64,000 bases of DNA from Thuidium tamariscinum. Its lineage: Eukaryota; Streptophyta; Bryopsida; Hypnales; Thuidiaceae. Below, piece after piece: positions 11,785-26,592 of the stretch. The stretch is taken from contig OX344749.2 of the NCBI GenBank assembly GCA_947034885.2, forward strand, positions 39,399,682 to 39,463,681. The letters are read 5' to 3'. How positions within the stretch are numbered: the first letter of the stretch is position 1; every line of letters begins with the position of its first letter. The notes beneath the pieces are model-generated. The model ran no database searches. It was not told the DNA's origin and was given only the letters and a program-made list of their open reading frames with translations. A program made the position numbers and the translations under genes.

Positions 11785-14700
11785 CTACACGATCCGGTGT
11801 TACAGAATGTCGTTCGAATGTTCAAACAATGCAACTACACAATTTAGTCAGTTTCTCAGTTTCCTGTGACAATCCCGCTTAGAAACAAAAAGTTCAAGCC
11901 TCCATCGACATCTGCATCTCCAGTAAGAGCGTTCTTTTCTAACAGCACGCACGATAATTTGGCTATGGCGTAGATTTCCTAACGATTCCAATTTTCTAAG
12001 TCTCAGTATCAATTACTGAGTTCACGGCGATTCTCAACCAAAATGTAGAAAGAATATGTCGAATTGCAACTGAGAAAAAGGACGCCGACGAGGTAGTCCG
12101 CCTGCATCGGAAGCTGAGTGCAACCAAAGAAAGGGCTGTGGACACTGATTTTCCAAACTTCTGAAAATCTCAAGGTTTGCCCGCCCATGCGTCCACTCCA
12201 ATTCAAATGATCCCGCCCCCGCTCTTCTTGTGCTTTTGAACTGAAGTGGGAGGAGGCTATGGAAGCAGCCAAATTTTTTTGGCAAGTTTTCTCCAGAATC
12301 TTACATGATTGGGCTAAACACTAAGAAAAATGCTTGAGAAAAGCGATGAATTCACCCAAACCCTTCTCAGAAAAATACTAGATTTATCAATATTTAGATT
12401 GAAGCTACTATTAATGGATGGTTCTATCCATTTTTCTTTTACTTGCAAACATTTTAGGGCATGAATAGTCATGAAAAAAATTGATGAACTCATCTAAAAC
12501 CTTCTCAGAAAAATACTAGATTTGTCAATATTTGAATTGAAGCTACTATTGATAAATGATTTTGTAGATGATTTTGTCCATTTTCCCTAACTTGCTAGCA
12601 TTTTAGGGTGTGAATTGCTCTACTATATAGTCATGAAAATTTTGATTGAATGGAGTCCAAATAGTGTCATATAGTATATTTATTATTCTATTTAGTGAAA
12701 AATATTCCAAACAAAACAATCATGGATTTATTTTCAAGGTTTCCAAAGTACACTAATTTGTTTAAGTCAAGGGTGAAAAAGAATCACATTGAAAATTAGT
12801 GTCACCAATATTTTTTTGGTTGCTTGGAAATTAATACAATATAGTAATATTTCATGTTTCATTTATTCCTAATAGTATGACTTTTGTAGATTAGTGTCAC
12901 TTGGAATATGAGACAGACAAATCTATATAAAGCAATATGCAATCTTGACTAAAATGAAGTGGTGAATTAGTAAATTATGACAAGTATAATTAATACATGC
13001 AACTTGAATTAAGATATTGAGATACCATCTTCATGGATTTTTGGGGTGATTTCAAGAAGGCTTTCACCATTCAAAAATATGGAGCTATTAATTAAAATAC
13101 AACTTCATTTTAATTTTGTTATATGGGTGGACCATTTTCAAAGTTGAATCACAATTTATGTTTATAGAACTTCTATGAAACTACATTTGAACTCATTAAC
13201 CTATGAGGTTTTTTCTTTTTTTATGTTGGGAGATTCAAATTTGCTTCAAATACTCACTTCCACAATAAGGCTAAAATCTTCATCTACATTTACTTTTAAA
13301 TGAATCCAATTCTAGGAGCCTCTAGTTAACTTGTTCAAGTGTATTGCATGTCCCAAAATTTTATAGTGAATAATTCCATTGATTGCAAATTCAATGTGCT
13401 TTGTCAATCCTATATGCCTAGTGTGCATGGCAACACAATGAATAAGCCCTCGTACTACTTTGATATCTTCTAAAGGTAGAAGTGGTATCTTAGAAGTGAA
13501 AAAGTCCAAATTTGCCAATATTTAGTGAAGAAACTAAACAAACAATACCATATCAAACAAACAAGGCTATTTGCACTAGAAGAAATCTGTGTTTGCCTCA
13601 ACAAAATCCACTTGATGTGTTTGTTGAGGCAAACGCAAAAATTGCGTTGAAGAACGCAGAAAAACGCAAATTTTTTGTTTGCCTCAACAAATACATCAAG
13701 AGGATTTTGTTGAAGCAAACATAGTTTTCTTCAAGTGAATTGAGAAAAAACTTCAATCCATTGACCTCATGAATTGAAAGATAATAGCATTTGAATTGTG
13801 AAAAAAGCTTTTTTTCATTCCTACAAAAGAAAGGTCGGTAGACTTCAAGCCATTTGGGAGTAAAATTTTTGCTCTATACAAAAAGCTAATTTTGAACAGA
13901 AATCTATGATGTTAAGCTCATTTTTTAAAAAATTCATAAGCAAATATGGAGTCTAATTTTCTCTTAATCACCCTACATTGTAAGGAACTTAAATGAATTG
14001 GCAAATACACTAGTCATTTTTTGATGATTTCTTGTACAAGAATTTTTTTCTCTAAAATCTATAAAGACAAAAGTTTTAGACAAAACATTTTGAAATGCAA
14101 AAAAAACTTCAAAAACTTTGACTTCATAGATTGCAAGATAATAGGACTTGAAGTTAGAAGATTTTTTTTTCCTTGAAAACCACCTTAAAATATCTAACAA
14201 AGTTTGAACCATCTTGGAATGTGATTTGAAAACTTCATTTCAAAAGGAGGGGAAAAATTGTAAACCATATTTTATTTGTTACTTAGATGCTAAAATTCAA
14301 AAGTTGATGAAGAATATGGCAACATATATCCCAAAGAAGCTTAAATTGTCTAAACTACCAAAAAAGATTTGGAAGATATAACTTTGAATTTGGGCACTAC
14401 ATGCAAATAATAATTATATTCTCACTAGGGTGGTACATGATTATACCCCATGTCAAAATTTTATGAAAATCCAACCAAAATTCACTTTGCGAGTACTTAT
14501 TTGGATTTCCAATGGTCATTCATCAAACATTAGCAAAGGGTTTAACCACCATCTTTATTCAATGTAATCACCAATATCATTTATATACCTACATGAAAGA
14601 AACTACTTTACAACCAAACTTTCAACCTAACTTTGTTTCATTGAAAACTATTTTCAATTGCCATAGAGAAAATTTGAAAATTTGACCAATCTTATAGTAG

Positions 14701-15743
14701 TAAATGCTGATATGCTGATTGTACTAATCTTGGATACCCACCTTCTAGACTTTGCATTTGCCTATTTCCCATGAAGATGCAAACATTGCTTTTTTGTGGT
14801 TTCCACAACAAGACGTTTTAAAAAATATGTATAGTCAGAGAGGGGGTCCCAATTGCTAACTTACAAACACAGTTAATTCATGTCTGAACTAATTGAAAAA
14901 CCAATGAGTGATTATCTACTAAAAAACAGGAAACATAAGATCAAACTTTCAAGCTTCTGTTTTTTAATATCAGTCTAATGCGATTCAGCATTAAATACTT
15001 CTAAAAATAAATGCAGTACGAACTTTTCTTTGAATATGTTTTCTGATATGGTAGAAAAGGGAAACACAAGAAATCCGGAGATTTCAACTTTAAATGTTCA
15101 CGATTGGACATCGAACACCGCATTTGGCAATCTGAATACGAAGCTCTCCGGAATCCAGAACACATTAAAGACATAGTGCACACAGGCAACAAGACTTCTG
15201 AATTATGCCGCGTTCAGGGTTCAAGTTCAATAAGGGCATTCACACTGAAGAGATTCAATGTGATAAACAGTCTCTGAAAGGCAGTTCAGCAGTGTCAAAA
15301 TCTAAAAATAACGCAGTTAGTATTCCTAATAACAATAACAAACCGTGGAGTAGCCTACATCGAATACTTAACCAAGGGATGCCATCAACGAATGCACACA
15401 ATATATAGTTCGAGGAGACTGAAATAGCCACCACATAAACTCCACTCCACAGCACCAATGTGCGAAGGTTCATTAAACTAATTAACTCGCTGGTAGTGTC
15501 TAGGTTACATGAAACTTTGGACCAGTTGTGCAGGAGCATCAAACAGACTCAGCAAGCGATGCTGTTGAAAAACAGAAAGGACTTCCAGGTCACGATTTAC
15601 AACCAGGTGATCTGAGCTCAAGTTGGTGAGAACTTCATTACAAGATGGCCTGCACCAGTACAAAGAAAACAACCTCGAGGACTGCCAAGCATGTGATCTC
15701 AGCCAAACGAAATCCGATCACCCGATTAGCGAACTTAGAGAAT
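11785..15743. other. spacer upstream of PRD1, AT-rich, one CACTA-type MITE
   Basis: 11785-12300 has gene-like base composition and is probably the PRD1 promoter and leader. From 12300 to about 15000 the DNA is AT-rich with short direct repeats, for example CAGAAAAATACTAGATTT.TCAATATT at 12369 and 12509. A CACTA-derived MITE lies at 13574-13737. 15000-15743 is probably RPS8 3' flank. No gene is supported. Confidence 0.5.
13574..13737. mobile_element. CACTA-derived MITE, 164 bp
   Basis: Begins CACTAGAAGAAATCTG and ends in the inverted form TTTTCTTCAAGTG, the terminal signature of plant CACTA (En/Spm) elements. Just inside, TTTGCCTCAACAAA-type sequence repeats in both orientations, so the whole element can fold. 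No clear 3-bp target duplication is visible (TTG versus AAT). Confidence 0.75.
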
Positions 15744-17292
<1,549 letters not shown>

Positions 17293-17454
17293 GGTGCCGG
17301 AGCTTGATGCAACCACGCAGCAAGCGAAAAGGAAGAGAAACTTGGCAGCCGTCCCGCTATTAGGTTTAGCCAGAGCCTGGCTCGTCGGGTGACCCACCGT
17401 TCCACCGGGTAAAGCGGCTCGACCCGACCTTGGACTTGCCTCGGTAGGGCTCTC

Positions 17455-17463
17455 AAACCCTAA
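17455..17463 (-). promoter_or_regulatory. telo-box upstream of RPS8
   Basis: AAACCCTAA about 165 bp upstream of the RPS8 ATG. Telo-boxes of this kind are common in promoters and leaders of plant ribosomal and translation genes. Two more AAACCCTAA/GAACCCTAA-type motifs lie in the first intron (17038, 17163). Function is inferred from that general association. Confidence 0.5.
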
Positions 17464-17612
17464 AGCAGGAAGCTGTATTGCCTTCGTCCAGGGGTTTGAA
17501 GCTTCAAAGCAAAGGGAAAATGGGCGGCGACCGGTAGTAGAGTGTGAGTCCTTAGTTTAGGAAATTCCATTTTCGGAACCAATCAGTTAGAGTAACCTTG
17601 CCAATCAGCACA

Positions 17613-17928
17613 TAAGGTAGGAGGTCCATAAACCGCTCATCTAAGAGCTGAAGCTGACTTTTGGGGAGGTAGAACTTCTTAAAATATTTTCCAGTAAATT
17701 TTCCTTGAAGGCAAGAGAAATTGGCATCTAACCCAAGTTGTTTCATATTTTTTGAAGCTTTGTAGAATTAGTTATGAATTTCTGAAGCTGCAGAAAAGTG
17801 CATTTTTGTGGGCTCTAAAACCGACCACCTCCTCAAATGCACACCACTTGTACATTGGAAAGTGCAAAATGTACCTCTAGAGCCTGATTGGTTTTAGAAC
17901 CCGCTCCATTTTAGGACCTCCTACCTTA
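17613..17928. mobile_element. MITE with TAAGGTAGGAGGTCC ends, 316 bp
   Basis: Left end TAAGGTAGGAGGTCCATAAA, right end the inverted TTTTAGGACCTCCTACCTTA. An internal block around 17650-17790 (GTTGTTTCAT, TTGTAGAATTAGTTATGAA) recurs inside the element at 61682-62224, so both belong to one family. The superfamily is not clear, and no target duplication was found. Confidence 0.65.
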
Positions 17929-20900
17929 GAGCAAATTCAAATCCTTTTCTATAACTCAATAGGCACTTGTAAGCTCTTAAATTTGGTACAATTGTTCAAT
18001 GCCATGTTAAGCTTGACTCCGAAAAAAAATTACAAGAAAAGGTTTCTTTTTGCAAATTTTGTTGCAACTTGAGAGCAACATGAATGAAATCTTTTAGAGA
18101 AAATAACATAGCCCTTCAGTGCACAGTGTGCAATTTTTGTGCGGTGGTCTAATTTCTTGTGTTGCTTCTGGTGATGTATAGTGGTTGTGTGGTAATTAGC
18201 AGTGTTAGGTGTCTAGTTTTTGGATGTGTCTGGTTAGTGGCAGATTTACCCTACTAATAAGTTAACTTGATCATTGCAAGACACGATAATCAATTTAAGT
18301 TTCATTTTTTCTATTTGAAATTATTTTACTACATAATCTTCCTTTTTTTCTTGAAATATGGACAATTTCCATTGATACTCCATAATCTTTTCGTCTTCCT
18401 TTATAGGGTTGAGGATTTAGCCTTTTGTATGATCAATTGAACTTTTATTTCAAACAAAAAATAGAAAACACAAACCAAATGTAAAAGTCTTGACAAAAGA
18501 TTTTAAATTTAAAAAATAGTGATACTAAATTAGAAGAAACTTGCCATTATAAGGTGTCAAACTGAATTTTTGAGACACTAAAATATAGATCCTATCCAAT
18601 GTTGTATAACTAAAGGACCACTTTACCTATAGTATACATTATAGAATTGGGTCCATCTTAAAATTTGTATCATTTTTAATAATCTTATACAAAGTTGATT
18701 ATATAACTAAATTTTTTTGAAAGTAATCATTAAAGCTTTGTATAAGATAAACACCTTGTTTTTGAAGTAAATGTATTTTGATCTTGCCAAGTAATTGATT
18801 TTGAAAGTCAAACTAAAATGTACATCTTTGATGACCTTTAAGAAGTAATGAAAGCAAGATTTGATTGAGTAAACCCTAAAAATTAAACAGATTTGATTTT
18901 TCCATGTATATACAAATATATATATTTGAAAATAATATCTGATTTTGGGGCATTTATTTTTCAATTTTTTCTATTGACCATGATTGCTAGGCACAATTTT
19001 GTCAATTTAGTTAAGAAGACCCCAAATAGCCCCAAGCCCAAATGCAAACTCCTCATTCTTGAACCTAATTTCACTTTGTATCTATTTGATGATGTGAAAT
19101 TTAAATTCATTTAAGTTTGTATTATGACAATATAGTATACAATCAAGGCACATTAAAATATTGGAATTGGATTAAAAAGACACAAATTTAAGACTTCAAT
19201 GAATGCATCCATACAAATTATGCACTTGACAAAAGATTGTTTATTATTCATTGATTTTGAGAGATACTTTTGGATTATCATGGAAAAATTTGTTGAGGCA
19301 TATTGGCATTCATATGGATGAAAATCATCAATAGATCATCCTACTTAGATGCCCAATGAAAATTGATTTAACAATCACAAGAGATCTTAATGAATAAAGT
19401 TTTATAATTACATTTTTTATATCCGAGCTATTGTAAATATGTTTGAAGTAAAATATGAGGGATTCGCTTGAAAGAGCCTCTTCATGCACCAAAAAAAAAT
19501 TCACAAAGGGACTATATTAATAATGTGAACCATGATCATATTATGAAGAAGCCTTTTAGATAGTATCATCATTCATAAGTTGTAGTCATAGTGGTAGTTG
19601 CCTATAGTTGGCTATCAATACTTTCATACTTGAACAAACAATGGGAAAAGGTTTATACCAAAAAAAACTTGGAAAAAAAATTAATGCTTTAATCTTATAC
19701 ACCAAGTCACATGAAGTTAACCCTTAAACGTTGAGGGAGAGGTTTTGGGTCCCATAGGTGACAAAGAATCTTTGTATGTAAGACAAAAGTACAACTAATT
19801 CATCCTTGAACGTTGTGCACAAAAGGGAGATCTTCTATATTAGTGTGACTTCTAACAAATGTTTTTGTAAAAATTAATGATTCCGATAGTATCATATTGG
19901 ATGATTTCTCTGGTCACTAGTTCGTCTATTAAGGGTTAGTCCTTGAAGGTTGACATGGACATCAAACGTCCAATGAATGCCAAATAAACAATCTATAGTT
20001 TGTGCAAAACCTCTTTTTCATCAATTTTTTTTAGAACAACCATAGAAATGTACACAATCATTCAAGTTTTGAATCAATATTTTTGTTTGTCCTATTAACT
20101 TAAGGCATCCAAAATTGTTTGAAAGTATTAAAAAAATGGATAATAGACCTATGCTACCCATGCTGCAAGTTCCTTCAAGGCAATTTGGAATGAGGGATTC
20201 TATAAGTTTTGACAAACACATTAATACAACTATAAATAGTGTTCCCTTCTCTAGTGAGTATTAAATCCTCGCATTGTTCATAATCCATGGTTATTGACCC
20301 AACATTTAAGGGTCAAATATTTTTACTATTCAAGCCTATTAGTATACAAGGAGTAAGGTCTTCTACACATGCTAGACCAAATCGGAGGTGGAGCTCCAAA
20401 CACCAAGGTATGAGGTTCAGTCCAAACCCACATCATGATTCTAGTTGTGGACTGATCCTCCAAATAAGATATCTACTTTTTTAGAAATATTTGGAATTAT
20501 GTGGCATGTGGCAACCAATGATTGAGATGGGCCACAAGGACAAGTCTTGCAATAGGAGAGACAAGGAGACAAGTGGAGAATACTTTTAGATAGTGTGTTT
20601 TTTTTCTAGCGATTTGGTGCAAAATTGCACAAAAATTTTTGGCCTAGCACCAAGCCTATAGAAAATGAATAGTAAAATTTTCGATGAAATCTCCGATAAA
20701 CTTCAAATTTTTTAAAATGTTGGATGAAATTGCCAAATAATGGATGAAAATAGAATGAAAGATATATATTATGTGCAAGCATGATATTTTCTATCCAATA
20801 TATGGATGAATGTTGAGATTTGGAGCTCCACAATAAAATGAAGTATTGGCACTTTGGCAAAACACTACTTTTAGACAAACAGCAAGTCGAGTTGATGGAA

Positions 20901-21363
20901 AGGATAGCAGGCTTGCAAATCCTAAAATTAAGGATGGAAGAGAAAGGGAGGGACCAGTGCTCCATGTCAGAAATCGAGTCCTCCCCAGGCCCGGTTCAAC
21001 CTCCGGTCGGGTCGTTCATGCGAACAGCCCCTAAAGCCGGCCTGAGTTTGCAAATTCGAAGAGCATTTCCTATCTTAGAGAAGTTGCAGAGATGTGCTGA
21101 AATTGAGATGAGAATGGGAACTTGCTGCACTTGTGTGGAACCAGAGACAACTGGCCCCGACTCCACGAGGATACAAAAGCCAAGACGAACAGCAAAAAGA
21201 CTGCACAGTAAGCTTACAGTTGGTGGCTTGGCGCTGATCATGCCCAAGCTGTTAATATATAATATTACCATGAATTCAGAAGAACCAAGATCATAGTATT
21301 GATTTGTATCATACACTCAAAAATGAGAGAGAACAAGAGACAAATTTATCCCCTTGCTTAATC
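17929..21363. other. AT-rich spacer, no gene seen
   Basis: Long A/T-rich stretch with no family features on either strand, apart from the small element at 19717-19939. From about 20990 to 21363 composition rises and the sequence is probably UTP4 3' UTR or flank; a 158-codon open frame on the plus strand there was rejected. Confidence 0.5.
19717..19939. mobile_element. TTAA-flanked MITE, short copy
   Basis: Starts TTAACCCTTAAACG and ends with an inverted AAGGGTTAG. The interior (GACAAAGAATCTTT, GACAAAAGT, then a CATCCTTG block) matches the copy at 61708-61937. It belongs with the TTAA/CCC-type elements at 27284, 47769 and 55530. The right border is imperfect (TTAG). Confidence 0.5.
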
Positions 21364-24300
21364 TCAACTGCCATAAACATGTCTAGAAACGGGGGCAGGA
21401 AATTGCCGCAGAACTTCTAACCAAGGTTTCTCTACAATCAAAACGGAATTCGGTCCAGTGTGTCCCAAAAACAGGACTGGGTCTTTCATTTTCACCACAA
21501 CCAGACTCTTACTCTCCCCACCACCACTACCGCTACCACTACCCCTACCACTGTTGCTACTCAGAACCAAACTGTTGCTCTCCCTGGCTCCACTACTGCT
21601 ACTCGAACTAACTTTCACAATGGCTCCATTTCCATGCACCTTCCCGTTCCCATTCGAACTAGCGTGCACTTTTCCATTCCCAAGGGCCTTCACACCTGCT
21701 GCTACTGCTGCAATCGAGTCTAGCCCAACGTCATCTCCGACAGGTTGGCTGAAATCGATACGACACATTGCACTGCACTCGAACCAATATTCAGTGAGCA
21801 CATTAAAGAGCACCATTTTATGTCGAATTTCCTTTGATATTCTAGTGTCACTGTCTCACAGAATCAATACCATACATAAAAAAGAGAATGTACTGCCGTA
21901 GGGGCCTTCTACCGTTGGTTGAAAAGCCACCCATTAACAATGATAGTGTCATGTGACTCGTATGAAACCAGATACATCTAGGTAGTACGGAGACCATATT
22001 TGTGCCAGGTGACTATCTGTGTGACGTTATGACCATTGTGTAGCAATAGAATGTACACTAGATAGTGGCACGAATAGGGTCTCCTACCTCGAGGTCAAAG
22101 ATTCTTCCATGTAGGTGCAACAATAGAGGTTCAGAGGCAGTGTAAGTTATTAGAACCCTCTGATTGGAATATTAACAATTTAAACATTAGTGTCGGAATA
22201 ATACGCGCTCTACCCAACGGGGCCAAGACTCAAAAACTTAATCCATTCCAATTATGGAAACCATGCAAAACAGCTGATAGCCACGGGAATGAGTTCGCTA
22301 CCAGAATTAGAAAGCAATCACAAGCAATGGTATAGGAGATCCTGCTATTTTACCTTGAACTGTAGGCGATAATGGAAGTGGATGATGGCGTAGAGGGTAG
22401 TGAAAGCCCGATTACACTACCCGGAAAATCTTGCATTTTCTCTGCAATACGAGCACCGTTGCGTCTTGACCACTCTCCAGGAGCCTTTACTTCCACGTCT
22501 AGAGCATGAATCTGATTGGCAGCACTGCTAACAATAAGGACATTGTTGCTTCCTGGGTGAAATATCATAGCTGTAGCCGGGGTTCCATCCAGCACGGGAA
22601 CCGTCCAGTGGTGCCTGCGTATTCAAGTCCCCCCCAAATGCAATGTCAGTTTAAATCACACCAACTGAGTGATTTTAAGGATAAAAAAACTATAGCCCGA
22701 TAGGATACAAAGCAGAAGAGCACCCAACCTACAACACAATTTTAGCAAAAAGAGAATTTACCTCAAAACTTCCAAGTTGAACACAGCAATATGCCCAGAG
22801 CTTGATGCAGCAGCAAGCCATTGACCGTCGGAACTAGTGCACATTACATTCACAATGCCGTTTGCCCACCCAAGGTCGTTATGAGACGGAACATGAAACG
22901 TATGAACCACTTCGACGCTCTTCAAATCCAAAACCTGTAATTTCATCCAATAAATAAGTACCATCACGCTTCTGAAAAGATACCAAGAAATGTTATGGGC
23001 TCCGTAACCTCTTCTCTCCTAAAAAACTCTCTCAATCTCTGGAAAGAAATCCACTATGACTTCCATCGGTCTCTCCAAGAAAATTCACAGAAACTTATGG
23101 CAGCTAATAAAAATTTCTAGGTAGGAAGAGAGCAGCCCTGCTTGAACCGAAGGTTCACTACGGATGGCGTCACTTCTGCCGTACTCGTTCAATCGAAGAA
23201 TTCTAAAGTAAATACTACCCAGGAGAATCGCAGGATAACAACAACCCACATAAAGGAAAGGGAAATTTGCGATGTGTAAGAAAGGTGAATCTAACAAGGA
23301 TAAGAAGACGCACCCATATAAGACCCTGAGGTCCAGCTACAATCAAAAGACTATAGTCTGCACTGAAAACCATGCAGTGGGCAGCTTGTAGAACTGCTGG
23401 AAGCTTCTTCCTTTTAATACGAATTGATGCTTCACCCATGTTTGTCACTTTCGGTTCAAGCTCATATAAACGAGGCCGTTGACTGTCTGCGAAAGCAACA
23501 AGCTGTCCGTCACCTGATATGGCACTGCATACAATGTGCTCACTTGAACTGATCTTAATCGTTGCCAACAGAGCTGGAGGTGCGCCACGAGATTTTCCAC
23601 GTGTATCCAAAGTGGGTAGCTTCCTCGGTGTCGGTAAATGCCCATTGCTGTGAATTACCAGCTCTTTAGATTCTGTATCACCGCTTGAATGGCCATTACT
23701 AGTTAGCTCCGAAACTGAGACATCATCCTCTGAATCCCCTTCCCACTTTCGCTTCCCCAGTACAGAATGTCCATTTTCACTGACCCTATAATTCCCAGAT
23801 TGCACGTCTTTGCCATGGATCTTCCAGATATCAACTTTGGTGGAATGTTGAGCCATCAGCAAAGTGCCCCCCCCATGAAGGACTGACTGCTTTGCCAGCT
23901 GGATGGAAGGTCTTTCAGGGCAAGGACATACGTCATGAGGATGGAAAGAAAGAAAGCTGTTTGCAGGGTATGTAAAAAGTTTTGCGTCGTTGCCACCAGA
24001 AATAAGCATTGCAGTCCGAGCACGAGCCCATTGTCTGTGATCGTTGGGACCTAAATTTGGATTTCCTTTCGTTCGCTTCCTTTTCGACTTTTTCTTCTTG
24101 TCCGTCTTCGCCCCAGAATTACCTGAAATAAAATATTATATAATTAATACCTCAAATGCACAACCATGCCAGAATTTCCTGTATAATCTGTACTCTAGTC
24201 CATCAGCATAAAATATCTATAAAAAAGCGAAGACGAGGTAACAAGGAGTACCAGCAGAAATTAATGGAGCCACGATTGGAGTAGCGATGGTGAGGGCCCT

Positions 24301-26592
24301 AACATCGTGGGTATGTGTACGCTTGCTGCCTACATAAACCCACTTTTCAGCCGAAGACCCTCTGGCAATGTCAATAGCATCTGCATCCACCCGTTGACTC
24401 TCACGCACTTTGTGGAACAGCACCACCTGATACATACGAGGCGTTGCTACGGTTAAGAATTTACAAAGTTCCTTTCCAGATTGATAAAAATACGTTTGCA
24501 TTACCTACAAAGAATAAACAATAGAAATACGAGCATAATTGTAAAGCTCAAGTGAAACTCCTTCCAGAAACAGATAAAGACCTTTCCATCAGCTCCTGCA
24601 GAAAAAACGTTGTCATGAGAAGCAGCCAAAGCCAACACATCAGCATTGTGCCGAGTCTGAGCTTGCAGCAGCGTGCCCAGTTGCCCATCCCAAAACTGAG
24701 TGCTCCCACTGCTGTCACCACTAACAATATCTCCATTCCTGCACCGACACGGAAGAATTCAAGTGAGCCAAATATAAATTGCACCCAATGACCGAACGGG
24801 ACGAACTTTCCTAAATGCTTTTCATACGATGACTTGAATTTCAATACCGAGAACCCCAAATGGTAAAAGTTCTGTACCACAGCAATTTGAAATTCAAACA
24901 CCGAACATCTACAAACGGTAGGCAGTGTATAATATTCACCTCAAGACCAACAAGGACCAAATACACAAGTCAGAAACCCTCTCTTTGCCTCCGATACCAG
25001 CGGTGATTCGGTAAATTTCTCGAGTGTTGGTGATATCCCAGCATCGTATGCACCTGCAAAGGCATTTTCCGATGATCAACCATGAACGATCCAAAGGAGT
25101 GCTTCAAGAATCCAACTAACGGCCTAACGAAAAGCAAACAAGCAAATCGAATACTCGAGTCCGGACTCAGGCTGAAATTAATTGTGCAGATCGCAGCACA
25201 ACAAATCATGAGTGTAAACTTACCCATCGGAGCCCCCTGCAACAAGTCTCCTACCATCCCAAGTCCATGCGACACTCAGGATACGACCTGGGAAAGGCCA
25301 CAGACAATCCGTGTAAGAAATATAGGTTTAGGGTATATTGAAGAAAGACCACAATTATCTTCGCGAAGGATGATATAAGTTCACGAAATAACTGAATCTC
25401 TTGCACTTGAAATTCAAATCGGACTTACCTTTCACTCGAGGAAAAGAGTTCTGATAGACAAGACCATACTTTGCTGTAGAAACTTCAAATATTCTAACAA
25501 CTCCATCTTCACAAGCAAGCGCCACTCTTTGCGCTCTTCTTTCCGGCTCGTCGTCACTATCACTGCTGCTACTGCTCCCCTCATCGTCACTGTCACTTTC
25601 CTCGCTTTCTTGAATTCTATTGCTCGAGTTTCCATTCAAGCCCTTAGTCACTACTTCATCCACATGTTCTGCAGCCAACTGCCACACGGATCCTCCCATT
25701 GATTCGACCACCGCCTGCCATGAACAGATGAATCCATTTAGAACCTGGAAAGCACTGAACGCTTCATTCACTAAGAGACACCTCATGTTCATTTATGTAA
25801 AATATCTGAATTGGCGGGATTCAAACAAAAAGAGATCATCACCCTTGGTTGAAGAGTACGAAGATTCCACTCGGTGACCAGACCATCGAGCCCTGACGAG
25901 AATAATCTGCCAAGAGGTGACGCATCCTCGCCCGAAGACTGGCACCATGTCAATGACGAAATCGCTGCACCTTGCCTTCCTGGAATTGTCTGCCAAAAAA
26001 AAAGGAAAAGCACCGAGCTCTTTACATCAGGCTTCCTGCATATTAGCTCATTAGTGGTATCCTCTCATGTAAAGACCAAACCCTTAAACCCTAAACAAAA
26101 TCCAAAGGGATATTTCTACAACACATACGGGATCTTTTGTCACGGGGATAGACTATCCACAAAATCCATCCAAAGCAGAACCATCGCTCACAGAGCAGCC
26201 CTTGACAAGCAATCTCTTCGTACTAAACCCTAAAATACGGCCGACCTAAGGTTTTAGAAATGAAATCCGTTACACCTAAGGTTTTAGGTTTCAGAACTAG
26301 CAATAAGATACGGGCTTCTCCTTCGCAAATTGCGTCGAATGTAGTAGAGAAATATCGCAGTTGCGCAATCGCACAATTCTCAAACCCTAGGTGTCAAATT
26401 TAACGGAGATAATGAGTGCAAGGCACGTACCAACTGACAATGCCATCCTAGGGACCCCGCAGCAACACTCCAGATCTCTATAGCGCCATTCTCTCGGGCC
26501 ACAGCCACGGCTGCGCCATTCACACTGGTGGCAAGAGCAACGACGGCGCTCGGTGACCACTCAATCTGTCGGCATCTGTGCACTTCCAGCAT
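21364..26592 (-). CDS. UTP4: UTP4/Cirhin, WD40 protein of the SSU processome
   Basis: Eleven exons whose lengths sum to 945 codons (944 aa): 26431-26592, 25843-25989, 25429-25714, 25224-25287, 24940-25053, 24582-24738, 24252-24504, 23314-24122, 22762-22934, 22354-22614, 21364-21772. UTP4 is a nucleolar t-UTP/UtpA component for pre-18S rRNA transcription and processing. The start [20 protein letters not shown], the blocks [26 protein letters not shown] and [13 protein letters not shown], and the end [16 protein letters not shown] follow the plant Cirhin order. Two low-complexity insertions are visible: an acidic Ser/Asp stretch in exon 3 and a Ser/Gly stretch in the last exon. [10 protein letters not shown] nuclear-signal-like run begins exon 8. 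Confidence 0.95.
26083..26390 (-). promoter_or_regulatory. cluster of telo-box motifs in UTP4 intron 1
   Basis: AAACCCTAA-type motifs at about 26079, 26087, 26225 and 26381 inside the first intron (25990-26430). Clusters of this motif near the 5' end are typical of plant nucleolar and ribosomal genes. A role in transcription is inferred. Confidence 0.4.

Noticed and set aside
20820-21296. 158-codon open frame downstream of UTP4
   Set aside because: No recognisable domain; half of it is AT-rich spacer and the rest is probably UTP4 3' flank on the other strand.
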